Positions 7,113 through 13,994 of a DNA stretch of 19,750 nucleotides are shown in pieces. The DNA lies in assembly GCA_046349775.1 (NCBI GenBank), contig JAXMBS010000088.1, positions 1-19,750 on the forward strand, read 5' to 3'. Origin of the DNA: JAEUIG01 sp046349775. GTDB lineage: Bacteria; Planctomycetota; Planctomycetia; Planctomycetales; Planctomycetaceae. Below the pieces are notes generated by a model, which did not search any database, was not told where the DNA came from, and saw nothing but the letters and a program-made list of their open reading frames with translations. Both the position numbers and the translations under genes were made by a program. Numbering within the stretch: position 1 is the stretch's first letter; each line of letters opens with the position of its first letter.

Positions 7113-7649
7113 ATGCGGAAGTTGACAGCAGCAGTGGTCGGATCGGGGCGGCGGACGGGAATTGTAGCGGCAGCGGTGCTATCGCTCGGAGTGGCCGGTG
7201 CGGCGCAGGCGCAGTGTCCCGCGGCGGGGTCTGGGACGACCAGCGGGACGACGACGGCCGCAGCCGCCGGAACGGCATCAGCATTCGGGGCACGGGCGTT
7301 TGGTGGATTCGGCGGCGGGGCTGGTGTGGCGAGCTCGGGCCTGAACGTGAACGCCATGCTGCAGATGCAGCAGATGCAGGCCCAGCAGGAAATGATGCAG
7401 ATGCAGATGGTCCTGGCCCACCAGCAGCGACAGCTCGCAGAGCAGCTGCAGGCGAATCGACAGTCAACGACGTCCTCGGCCCGCACAGCCATCGGCCCGG
7501 AAGCGCTGGCAGCGCAGTCGGCGGGGCCGCAATTGACACGGCGGGAAGCCGCGCTGGCGCAGGCCGCGGAACGGAAGGCGGCAAACGCGGCGCGGGCCAA
7601 AGAGAGACAGTCGCGGCTGCTGGAGTTGCGGTCGAAGTCGAGGAAGTAG
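7113..7649 (+). CDS. Secreted Met/Gln-rich coiled-coil protein, function unknown
   Basis: The ATG at 7113 is preceded by GAGGAG at a 6-base spacing, which decides it over the longer open frame starting at 6936. The 178 residues begin with a signal peptide ending in VAGAAQAQ, so cleavage is expected near residue 33. Next comes a low-complexity Ala/Gly/Thr linker (TTSGTTTAAAAGTASAFGAR). A helical Met/Gln stretch follows (NAMLQMQQMQAQQEMMQMQM), then a charged Ala/Arg helix with RREAALAQAAERKAANAARA and a basic tail. It was probably exported and may form a coiled coil. No catalytic motif is present and I recognise no family. Confidence 0.8.
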   Translation: MRKLTAAVVGSGRRTGIVAAAVLSLGVAGAAQAQCPAAGSGTTSGTTTAAAAGTASAFGARAFGGFGGGAGVASSGLNVNAMLQMQQMQAQQEMMQMQMVLAHQQRQLAEQLQANRQSTTSSARTAIGPEALAAQSAGPQLTRREAALAQAAERKAANAARAKERQSRLLELRSKSRK

Positions 7650-7672
7650 CGCAGCGTCATGCGTAGGTCTTT

Positions 7673-7748
7673 GGGTGCCACTGGCTCGGCCAGTGCAAAG
7701 CAAATTCAGAGTCCATCCTGGAATGCACTGGCGAATCCAGTAGCACCC
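7673..7748. repeat. Palindromic repeat element with 24-base arms
   Basis: Arms 7673-7696 and 7725-7748 are inverted copies matching at 20 of 24 positions, with a 28-base spacer. The left arm is itself a small hairpin (CACTGGC, TCG, GCCAGTG), and the right arm can form a weaker one. This double-hairpin design resembles REP/BIME or MITE-like elements. It lies 23 bases after the stop of the 178-residue protein and could also act as a terminator. Confidence 0.7.
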
Positions 7749-7811
7749 GCGCTGCATTTTCAGTTGTGATACCGGATTGGTCGGCGTGCGTAAGGAAGTC
7801 GTGCTGGCGTC

Positions 7812-7878
7812 GCCGCCGGCGGATGCGTGGTGTTCGGCTGGTGTTCCTTGCAGCCGATTGCCACGGTCCGCCGGCGGC
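7812..7878. repeat. Long three-part hairpin upstream of the first DUF1559 gene
   Basis: The stems are 7812-7823 with 7867-7878 (12 perfect pairs), 7827-7830 with 7861-7864 (4 pairs) and 7834-7840 with 7851-7857 (7 pairs). They are separated by small near-symmetric internal loops, with a ten-base apical loop. This makes 23 pairs in 67 bases. It sits 85 bases before the DUF1559 start in a 313-base gap with no other gene, and could be a leader structure, a small RNA or a dispersed repeat. Confidence 0.6.
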
Positions 7879-7962
7879 CTTTGTGTGAGGTGAGAGATCA
7901 CGTCGTGAGAGGTTCGAGGTCAGACTTAAGACGCCAGGGGGTTGTGGTGGAGGGTCGATTCG

Positions 7963-8700
7963 ATGAATGTCGTCGTCCGTCGGCTGCTGGGATGCGGGAC
8001 GATCGCGGTCCTCGGCGTAGTGCTTGCGATGATCATTCTCCCTGGGACGGGGGGAGTTCACAGAGGACGACGCACGCAGTGCATGTCGTTCATGCGCAAC
8101 GTCAGTTTCGCATTACATACGTACGCGACAGACAACCAAGGACGGTTGCCGCCGGCGTACATCGCCGATGAACACGGCCAGCCGATGCATAGCTGGCGCG
8201 TCCTACTGCTGCCGTATCTCGACCAGCAGTCGCTGTATGACCAGTACCGGTTCGATGAACCGTGGAACGGGCCCAACAACTCCAAACTGGCGAAAGTCAT
8301 CCCGGAGGTCTATCAGTGCCCGAACGAATACGGCCATGCCGAAGGGTCGCATCCGTGGACGAGTTACGTTGCCGTCGTCGGACCACACACGTTGTGGCCA
8401 GGCGCGGAACCGGGCCAGATTGACGACATTCCGGACGGTCAGCACCGCACGCTGCTGCTCGTCGAAGTCCACGACTCGGGCATTCACTGGATGGAACCGC
8501 GCGATCTCAAACTCGACGAGATGAATCCGCAGATCAACAGCGCAGGGACGCTGGGGATTTCCAGCGTGCATCCGGGAGTGGCCCACGTGATCTTCGCCGA
8601 CGGGCACGGCGGACCACTCTCCGAGAAAGTCAGGCCCGAGGTGCTCCGGCAGTTGATTCAGCGGGACGACGGTGGTCCGGCCGAGGCGGATCTTCCATAG
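7963..8700 (+). CDS. DUF1559-domain protein, first of a tandem pair
   Basis: The protein has 245 residues. ATG 7963 is chosen because GGAGGG lies 8 bases upstream; the frame extends seven codons further. A single membrane helix (about residues 8-28) is followed by a DUF1559 domain: HSWRVLLLPYLDQQSLYDQY, FDEPWNGPNNSKLA, WTSYVAVVGPHTLWPG, and near the end the H-x-DG-type element VAHVIFADGHGG. DUF1559 is a planctomycete-enriched family, normally preceded by a type IV pilin-like N-terminus (FTLVELL). That motif is missing here, so this is the short, simply anchored form. Its role is unknown. It is a clear paralogue of the gene that follows 100 bases downstream on the same strand. Confidence 0.93.
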   Translation: MNVVVRRLLGCGTIAVLGVVLAMIILPGTGGVHRGRRTQCMSFMRNVSFALHTYATDNQGRLPPAYIADEHGQPMHSWRVLLLPYLDQQSLYDQYRFDEPWNGPNNSKLAKVIPEVYQCPNEYGHAEGSHPWTSYVAVVGPHTLWPGAEPGQIDDIPDGQHRTLLLVEVHDSGIHWMEPRDLKLDEMNPQINSAGTLGISSVHPGVAHVIFADGHGGPLSEKVRPEVLRQLIQRDDGGPAEADLP

Positions 8701-8726
8701 TCGCCGGCATGCGACGCACAAGGTTT

Positions 8727-8755
8727 CGACAGAAGGTCGCGAAGGAAACGAAGAA
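8727..8755. repeat. GAAG nonamer repeat, copy 1
   Basis: Three successive 9-base units with core GAAG (ACAGAAGGT, CGCGAAGGA, AACGAAGAA) lie between the two DUF1559 genes. The same three-unit design recurs at 9620-9644 (inverted) and 11115-11147. Confidence 0.6.
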
Positions 8756-8800
8756 TCGCGGGGGCAACAGGATTACAATGGCGTTCGAGGAGGCGACGCC

Positions 8801-9541
8801 ATGCCTGCAGCAGATTTCAAGTCGCAAGTGGCTCAATGGGGCTGCGGGATTTTCTTCCTTGGAGTGATCGTCTGGCTGTTGCTGCCTGCGATGGACGGCC
8901 GTCAACCCGCGAAACGCACTGTTTGCAGAAACAATCTCAAGCAGATCGAGATCGCGCTGCACAACTACCGCGACGCGTACGACTGCTTTCCGCCGGCATA
9001 CGTCGCCGATGCGACGGGGCGGCCGATCCACAGTTGGCGGGTGCTGATTTTGCCGTATCTCGATCAGGCGCTGCTCTACAACCAGTATCGCTTTGAAGAG
9101 CCGTGGAACGGGCCGAACAACTCGAAACTCGCGGACATCCCGGTCCCGGTCTACCAGTGTCCAACAGACGTGAAAGCGCGCGACGGCAAGGATTTCTGGA
9201 CGAGCTACGTCGCCGTCGTCGGCCCGCACTCGTGCTGGCCGGGGACGTCTGTGATTCGATCGGCGGACATCAAGGACGGCAGCAGCAACACGCTGCACGT
9301 CGCGGAAATCCGCGATTCCGGCATCCACTGGATGGAACCGCGCGACCTCTACCTCGGGCAGATGGCGCCGACGATCAATGCGCGGGGAGGGCAGGGGATC
9401 TCCAGCGGACACACCGAGGGCGCCAACGTCTCGCTGGCCGACGGGAGCGTCCGGTTTGTGGGGGACAAGCTATCTGCGGAGGTCGTGCGGCAACTGATCG
9501 ACCGCGACGACGGCGGGCCGGCATCCAACGTTGAGTGGTAA
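8801..9541 (+). CDS. DUF1559-domain protein, second of a tandem pair
   Basis: The protein has 246 residues. ATG 8801 follows GAGGAGG at a 7-base spacing, which decides it over upstream in-frame codons. A membrane helix spans about residues 12-30, followed by the CRNNLKQIEIALHNYRDAYD block typical of DUF1559 proteins, then HSWRVLILPYLDQALLYNQY, FEEPWNGPNNSKLAD, WTSYVAVVGPHSCWPG and the closing motif GHTEGANVSLADGSVRFV. It matches its upstream neighbour closely across the whole domain, pointing to tandem duplication. This copy keeps the canonical CRNNLKQI and H-x-DGSV elements, while the first copy has diverged in both. The pilin-like N-terminus is absent here too. The function is unknown. Confidence 0.94.
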   Translation: MPAADFKSQVAQWGCGIFFLGVIVWLLLPAMDGRQPAKRTVCRNNLKQIEIALHNYRDAYDCFPPAYVADATGRPIHSWRVLILPYLDQALLYNQYRFEEPWNGPNNSKLADIPVPVYQCPTDVKARDGKDFWTSYVAVVGPHSCWPGTSVIRSADIKDGSSNTLHVAEIRDSGIHWMEPRDLYLGQMAPTINARGGQGISSGHTEGANVSLADGSVRFVGDKLSAEVVRQLIDRDDGGPASNVEW

Positions 9542-9576
9542 CTCGTCGCTCCAATCACGAAAAAAAGCACTAACAA

Positions 9577-9641
9577 GAAGATCACGAAGGGCACGAAGTA
9601 AGACATGTATTCCGGAGATCTTCGTGCCCTTCGCGCCCTTC
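9577..9641. terminator. Strong inverted repeat after the DUF1559 pair, made of GAAG nonamers (copy 2)
   Basis: CGAAGGGCACGAAG (9585-9598) is perfectly inverted at 9620-9633, giving 14 pairs around a 21-base loop, with five further pairs at the base (9576-9580 with 9638-9642). It starts 35 bases after the stop at 9541 and may terminate transcription, although no T tract follows. The arms belong to the GAAG nonamer repeat family. The rest of the 289-base gap to 9830 shows no gene. Confidence 0.6.
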
Positions 9642-9830
9642 TGTTAAACCCTTCTTTCCGTCTACTGGTGATCGCTCGCGCGGGACAGCAACGCGTCACG
9701 AACGTAGTCATCAGAGGTGGGCAATCGAGATCAGATAGGGGCCTGACCACGGCATTGCGCGTCGCAGGACGGTAGACTGCGGGGTTGACATTCCCTCGTA
9801 CGCCAACGCACGCCTCGTGGATCTGCGCTC

Positions 9831-11090
9831 ATGTCCGAGACAACCGATAGTTTCCTTGCCGAGCATGCCGCACTGACTCGACGCTATTTTCTCGGACTCG
9901 GCGCTGCCGGAGCAGCGGCAGTCGCTGGACTTCCCGCGACGCATGCCGCGGACGCGCGCGACCCACGGCTCCAAAATGCGATCGACACGCTTGAGCCGTG
10001 GCTGACGCCGGCGGACAAGTTCCGCGATGTTTCGCGCGGGAAGCCGATTCCGCACACTCTGGACGAAGAGCAGCGGCAGAAGGTCGGCCTGACGCGCGAG
10101 ACGTGGCGGCTGGAAGTGGTCAGCGATCCGGACCTCCCGGCCAAGCTGAAAAGCGAACTGACCGTCGCCGACGGCACCGCCCTGGACTTTGCTGGACTGC
10201 TGAAGCTGGCCGAACAGCATGCCGTCCGATTCGCGAAGGTGATGACGTGCCTCAATATCGGTTGTCCGCTGGGGACCGGCATCTGGGAGGGGGTCCCGCT
10301 GCGTGAAGTCCTGTGGCTGACGCAGCCGCGCGAGAACCTGCGGGCGGTGTTTTATCACGGTTTTCACAATGACGATCCGGCACAGCTGTTTCGTGAGTTC
10401 GCTGCCGGTGGGCGGATCCCCCGGAAGACCCGTACGATCTGCCGCCGGTCATTCTGTGCTACAAGCTCAATGGCGAATGGCCACGCCGGAACGCGGCGGG
10501 CCGCGTTGTCGTCCCAGAGGCGTACGGGTTCAAGTCGATCAAGTGGGTCAAAAATCGTGCTGTCGAACCTGTTCCATGCCAACGACACCTATGCCGAGGG
10601 GAACAACGACGTCGACAGTCCGCTGAAGTCGTTCGCCGCCACACTCAACGCGCCGATGAAAGCCGAGCCGGATACGCCGATCCCCATCACCGGGTATGCG
10701 CAGGTCGGCATCTCCGGCGTGTCGAAGGTCCAGGTGTGGATTCAGAACGCAGCGGACGCGACGGACCACGGCCGGTACTATGCCGACGCGCCGTGGATCG
10801 ACGCAGAGATCCTGCCGCTGCCGGCGAAATGGGGAGACGATGCAAACGCGGTTATCCCGCCCGACACACACGGGTTCGACGCCGATGGCCGGCCGAAGAC
10901 CTCGCCGCTGCGTCTCTCGAAAGTGCACTGGGCGATCCCGCACCCCGGCCTGGCCTGCCGGCGAGTACACACCGCACTGCCGGACGGTCGACGACAAGGG
11001 GCTGGCACAGCCTCTGCTGCGCTTCGTTTCCAGAAATCGGGGCACGCAGCGATTGAGAACATTTTTGCCGTGCGCGTGGGTGGAGTGTGA
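9831..11090 (+). CDS. Tat-exported sulfite-oxidase-like molybdenum enzyme with internal frame switches
   Basis: The open frame has 419 codons. Residues 16-36 hold a Tat signal (TRRYFLGLG, then a hydrophobic run), so the enzyme would be exported folded. Residues 90-190 match a sulfite-oxidase-like molybdopterin fold, and VMTCLNIGCPLGTGIWEG carries the expected molybdenum-ligand Cys (C140). A dimerisation domain follows (PIPITGYAQVGISGVSKVQV). Two segments are in the wrong frame. From 10395 to about 10555, conserved pieces appear in other frames: SSLPVG, then DPYDLPPVILCYKLNGEW, then ATPERGG, then VVVPEAYGFKSIKWVK. The ORF's own frame resumes at IVLSNLFHANDTYAEGNNDV. From about 10950 to 11025, WPAGEYTPHCRTVDDKGLAQ is likewise in the +1 frame. 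Each segment ends back in the starting frame, so no stop occurs. As written, the substrate region is scrambled and activity is doubtful. Confidence 0.8.
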   Translation: MSETTDSFLAEHAALTRRYFLGLGAAGAAAVAGLPATHAADARDPRLQNAIDTLEPWLTPADKFRDVSRGKPIPHTLDEEQRQKVGLTRETWRLEVVSDPDLPAKLKSELTVADGTALDFAGLLKLAEQHAVRFAKVMTCLNIGCPLGTGIWEGVPLREVLWLTQPRENLRAVFYHGFHNDDPAQLFREFAAGGRIPRKTRTICRRSFCATSSMANGHAGTRRAALSSQRRTGSSRSSGSKIVLSNLFHANDTYAEGNNDVDSPLKSFAATLNAPMKAEPDTPIPITGYAQVGISGVSKVQVWIQNAADATDHGRYYADAPWIDAEILPLPAKWGDDANAVIPPDTHGFDADGRPKTSPLRLSKVHWAIPHPGLACRRVHTALPDGRRQGAGTASAALRFQKSGHAAIENIFAVRVGGV

Positions 11091-11114
11091 GCACCGCCGA
11101 CAGTCACATAACGG

Positions 11115-11147
11115 TTTTACAGAAGTCCAAGAAGGACACGAAGAAAG
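11115..11147. repeat. GAAG nonamer repeat, copy 3
   Basis: Three 9-base units with core GAAG (ACAGAAGTC, CAAGAAGGA, CACGAAGAA), preceded by GGTTTT, lie just after the molybdoenzyme stop. The arrangement matches the copies at 8727 and 9620. Confidence 0.6.
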
Positions 11148-11155
11148 ATATCTCT

Positions 11156-11422
11156 ATGACAACGCCTGAACCCACATCATCGACGGCGGCCCTTCGCCGC
11201 AGGACCTGAAGTTGGCACTCAAGGTGCTCAAGAAGCGGCTGAAACTGACGCAGCTCGACTCGGACTCGAAACTGGGAGTGGGACCGCTCAGCGCTGCCAA
11301 GGGGCTCACCCCGCGATGCGCCGCCCAATCAGCGCATCCGACCGCCGTCTGGCAGGAGTTGGTTCGGCAGGGCAAGCTCAAGAGCCGCCGGACACGGCCT
11401 GTACTCGCTGGTCCAGATGTGA
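11156..11422 (+). pseudogene. Small conserved hypothetical protein, frame broken but restored
   Basis: An ATG at 11156 starts MTTPEPTSSTAA and then meets a stop at 11207. If one T is restored in the CTT at about 11192-11194, the protein continues as SPQDLKLALKVLKKRLKLTQ and LDSDSKLGVGPLSAAKG. Near 11300 another frame reads DAPPNQRI. The former frame then resumes with PTAVWQELVRQGKLK, and from about 11385 the original frame finishes with AGHGLYSLVQM and a TGA at 11420-11422. The intact product would be about 88 residues: a basic amphipathic helix, a short linker and a compact C-terminal domain, resembling a small protein I associate with planctomycetes. No function is known to me. At least four single-base indels are needed, with a net sum of zero. 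Confidence 0.6.
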
Positions 11423-11548
11423 TTCCGGGTCTGCTGCGGCGTTCGCGATGTCTTCTCGCTGCGTGACGAACGACTCAATGCGGATTTCCATCCGAGAACT
11501 TGCCGACGTGCCGCCAGGATCAGGATGCGATCGGGCGTCGATTCGCTC

Positions 11549-11573
11549 CCCGATGGTCGCGGCTCGTACGGTG
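11549..11573. repeat. Possible copy of a dispersed planctomycete repeat
   Basis: The stretch around CGATGGTCGCGGCTCG, 3' of CGCTCCC, resembles a short sequence I recall as frequent between planctomycete genes (reverse complement CGAGCCGCGACC). Only one copy is in this window, so the sequence here cannot prove it. Otherwise the 250-base gap 11423-11672 shows no supportable gene. Confidence 0.3.
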
Positions 11574-11672
11574 CCTGCATGTTGAGTTGCACCGGCGGGG
11601 ACTTCGGCAAACAATCGCGTCATTGTCGGCGTCTGCTTCGCCGGCGTCGCTTGCCTCCTCAGGAACTCTGCG

Positions 11673-13907
11673 ATGATGCCTCTCGTCCGGTTTGCGTTCG
11701 TCCTGTTCGCCATCTCTGTCTTGTCGATGCAATCGTGGGCGGACGACGACTTCGCCATCCGCGATGGCGACACCGTCGCGTTCATGGGGGACAGCATCAC
11801 CGCCGCCCGGACCTACGGGAAGCACATCGAGAACTACACATTGCTGCGGTATCCCGACCGCAAGGTGCGGTTTATCAACGTCGGCATCGGCGGCGATACG
11901 GCGGCCGGCGGCCTTGCGCGGCTGGAGCGGGACGTGTTCAAGAACCACGTCACGCTGCTGACGGTCGCGTTCGGCGTGAATGACATCGGTTGGGGTTTCT
12001 ACGCGGATGACTCGCACCGGCAGACGTATCTCGACTCGATTCGCGGGATCGTGAAGGCGTGCCAAGAGCAGGGAGTGCGGGTCTACATCTGCTCGGCGGC
12101 AATTACCGGCGAAAATCCGGACAAAGCGGAAAGCGGCTTCCTGCAGCAGATGTGCGACGCCGGCCTCGCGATCGCGAAGGAGGAGGGGGGCGAGACGATC
12201 GATGTGCAGCGAACGATGCGCGAGGTCCAGCGGCGCGTGCTCGACTCCAACAAAGGCAAACCGGCCGATCAGCAGGAGTCGTTGCACGTGAAAGATGGGG
12301 TCCACCTCAGCGACCTCGGCCAGCTGGCGATGGCGTATGCAATCCTGAAAGGATTGGGGGCGCCAGAAAACGTCTCGACCGCAGCAGTGGACGCGAAATC
12401 GAGCGCGGCTGGCGAGTGCCACGGCTGCACAGTCAGCGACGTCGTCAAGAGCGAGGACAGCAAGACGCTGTCGTTCAACCGGCTCGACGAGGGCTTGCCC
12501 TTCAACAACGGCCTGTTCTCCGCGCTGCAATACCGGTTCGTCCCCATGCACGAACTGAATCGCTACCGGCTGCATGTCGCGAATCTGGAACCGGGGAAGT
12601 ATGCGCTCACGGTCGATGGCCGCAGCGTCGGCGTCTGGAATGCGCAGCAACTGGCGAGCGGTGTCGACCTCGCCTCCGCCACGACCGACGCCTGGCAGCC
12701 CGGCGGCCCGTGGGACGCGCAGGCGACTTCCCTCAAGTCGCTGACCGACGCCCGTCACGACATCGCACTGTCCGAGCATCTGGCAGGGGCATATCTCCCC
12801 GAGAGCAAGGCCTTGCCGACGTTCCGCCAGCAATCGGCGTACGCCAATGACCGGCTGGAAGAAATGCAGCGTCTCGTCGCCCGGCCGCGACCGTACAAAT
12901 TTGTCCTCGCACTCGAGGAAGTGAAGACGACAATCGCGTCGCCGCTGGAGTACCAGGTGTTCCAGCGGCATGCGAAGAACGCCGGCAAAGTGACAGTGCG
13001 CGGCACGACGACCAGCGGTGCGGACAAGGCGCAGGTCCAGTTTCACGGCAAGCCACTGGAGGGTTCGCTCCTCGATGGCTGGCAGTCGATCAACATCGAC
13101 AAAAAGAACGGGACGTTTTCGCAGACGCTGGAGCTTCCGGCCGGCGGGTGGTTCTCGATGGACCTGCAGCTGATGCGCGACGGGAAAGTCGTCCACGAGC
13201 AGACGGTGAGCAAGTTTGGCGTCGGCGAGGTGTTCGTCGGGGCCGGGCAGTCAAACTCGACGAACTCGGGCGAGTTCAAGACGCAGCAGACGAGCGGGAT
13301 GGTGTCGTCGTTCAGCGGCGAGGCGTGGCAGATCGCCGACGATCCGCAGCCGGGCGTGGCGGACAAGTCGCAGGGGGGGAGCTACTACCCGGCGTTCGGC
13401 GACGCACTGTACGCGAAGTACAAGGTGCCGATCGGGATCGCCGCGACCGGTTACGGCGGGACGAGCGTGAACGCGTGGGATCCCGACAAGGGATTGTTCG
13501 GACACATGCTGACGCGCATCGGCCAGCTTGGCGAGCACGGATTTCGCGCGGTGCTCTGGCACCAGGGGGAGGCGGACGTCGGGATGCCGAGCGACGAGTA
13601 TTACGACAAGCTGAAGCGGGTCATCGAAACGTCACAGCAGAAGGCGGGCTGGAAATTCCCGTGGGGAGTGGCGCAGGTGTCGTATCACAATCCGGATCAT
13701 CCCAAGTACGACACAACGCGGACGGCGCAGGCACGGCTCTGGGCGGACGGTGTGGCATTTGAAGGTCCGGACACCGACACGCTGACCGGCGATGATCGCG
13801 ACATCGGCGGGAAGGGGATTCACTTCAGCCCAAAGGGGCTGAAAGCACACGGCGAGCTGTGGGCCGAGAAAGTGTCGCTGGTGATTGATGCGGCGATCGG
13901 GAAGTGA
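11673..13907 (+). CDS. Secreted two-domain esterase: SGNH hydrolase fused to SASA-type acetylesterase
   Basis: The protein has 744 residues with a signal peptide ending SMQSWA (cleavage near 23). AGGA lies 8 bases before the ATG. Residues 30-226 are an SGNH esterase: MGDSI (S41), INVGIGGD, GVND (N103) and DGVH (D208, H211), a complete catalytic set. Residues 230-425 are a linking region without recognised motifs. Residues 435-515 look like an immunoglobulin-like beta domain (TVRGTTTSGADKAQVQFHGK). Residues 516-740 are a second esterase of the sialate O-acetylesterase (SASA) kind, with GAGQSNS (S527), GYGGTSVNAW, HQGEAD (H630-E633) and GIHFSPKG (H717). In the last motif the usual nearby Asp is Gly or Lys; D710 might substitute. 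Likely role: deacetylation of polysaccharide substituents. It converges with a sulfatase, which fits a glycan-processing pair. Confidence 0.92.
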   Translation: MMPLVRFAFVLFAISVLSMQSWADDDFAIRDGDTVAFMGDSITAARTYGKHIENYTLLRYPDRKVRFINVGIGGDTAAGGLARLERDVFKNHVTLLTVAFGVNDIGWGFYADDSHRQTYLDSIRGIVKACQEQGVRVYICSAAITGENPDKAESGFLQQMCDAGLAIAKEEGGETIDVQRTMREVQRRVLDSNKGKPADQQESLHVKDGVHLSDLGQLAMAYAILKGLGAPENVSTAAVDAKSSAAGECHGCTVSDVVKSEDSKTLSFNRLDEGLPFNNGLFSALQYRFVPMHELNRYRLHVANLEPGKYALTVDGRSVGVWNAQQLASGVDLASATTDAWQPGGPWDAQATSLKSLTDARHDIALSEHLAGAYLPESKALPTFRQQSAYANDRLEEMQRLVARPRPYKFVLALEEVKTTIASPLEYQVFQRHAKNAGKVTVRGTTTSGADKAQVQFHGKPLEGSLLDGWQSINIDKKNGTFSQTLELPAGGWFSMDLQLMRDGKVVHEQTVSKFGVGEVFVGAGQSNSTNSGEFKTQQTSGMVSSFSGEAWQIADDPQPGVADKSQGGSYYPAFGDALYAKYKVPIGIAATGYGGTSVNAWDPDKGLFGHMLTRIGQLGEHGFRAVLWHQGEADVGMPSDEYYDKLKRVIETSQQKAGWKFPWGVAQVSYHNPDHPKYDTTRTAQARLWADGVAFEGPDTDTLTGDDRDIGGKGIHFSPKGLKAHGELWAEKVSLVIDAAIGK

Positions 13908-13911
13908 GTTG

Positions 13912-13992
13912 GAGTTCCGTCTTCAGGCGGCGGCGAATCCGCGAGAGAAATCGGTTTGCGGCACTGGGGACGGCTGCCGCAATGCGGAACTC
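13912..13992. terminator. Nested hairpins between convergent esterase and sulfatase genes
   Basis: The outer stem is GAGTTCCG (13912-13919) with CGGAACTC (13985-13992), both perfect. The inner stem is TTGCGGCA (13956-13963) with TGCCGCAA (13975-13982), also perfect. The structure fills the 87-base gap between the two stop codons, so it is a good candidate for a bidirectional terminator. Confidence 0.6.
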
Positions 13993-13994
13993 AG

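Noticed and set aside
9785..9790. TTGACA as a -35 box before the molybdoenzyme
   Set aside because: No -10-like sequence occurs 15-19 bases downstream.
10392..10560. Programmed ribosomal frameshifting in the molybdoenzyme
   Set aside because: Several shifts of both signs without slippery sites or consistent downstream structures would be needed; decay or sequence error is simpler.
11520..13196. Long minus-strand open frame of 558 codons
   Set aside because: It lies antisense to the clear two-domain esterase; its His/Arg/Val-rich product has no domain logic, and long antisense frames are usual in GC-rich genes.
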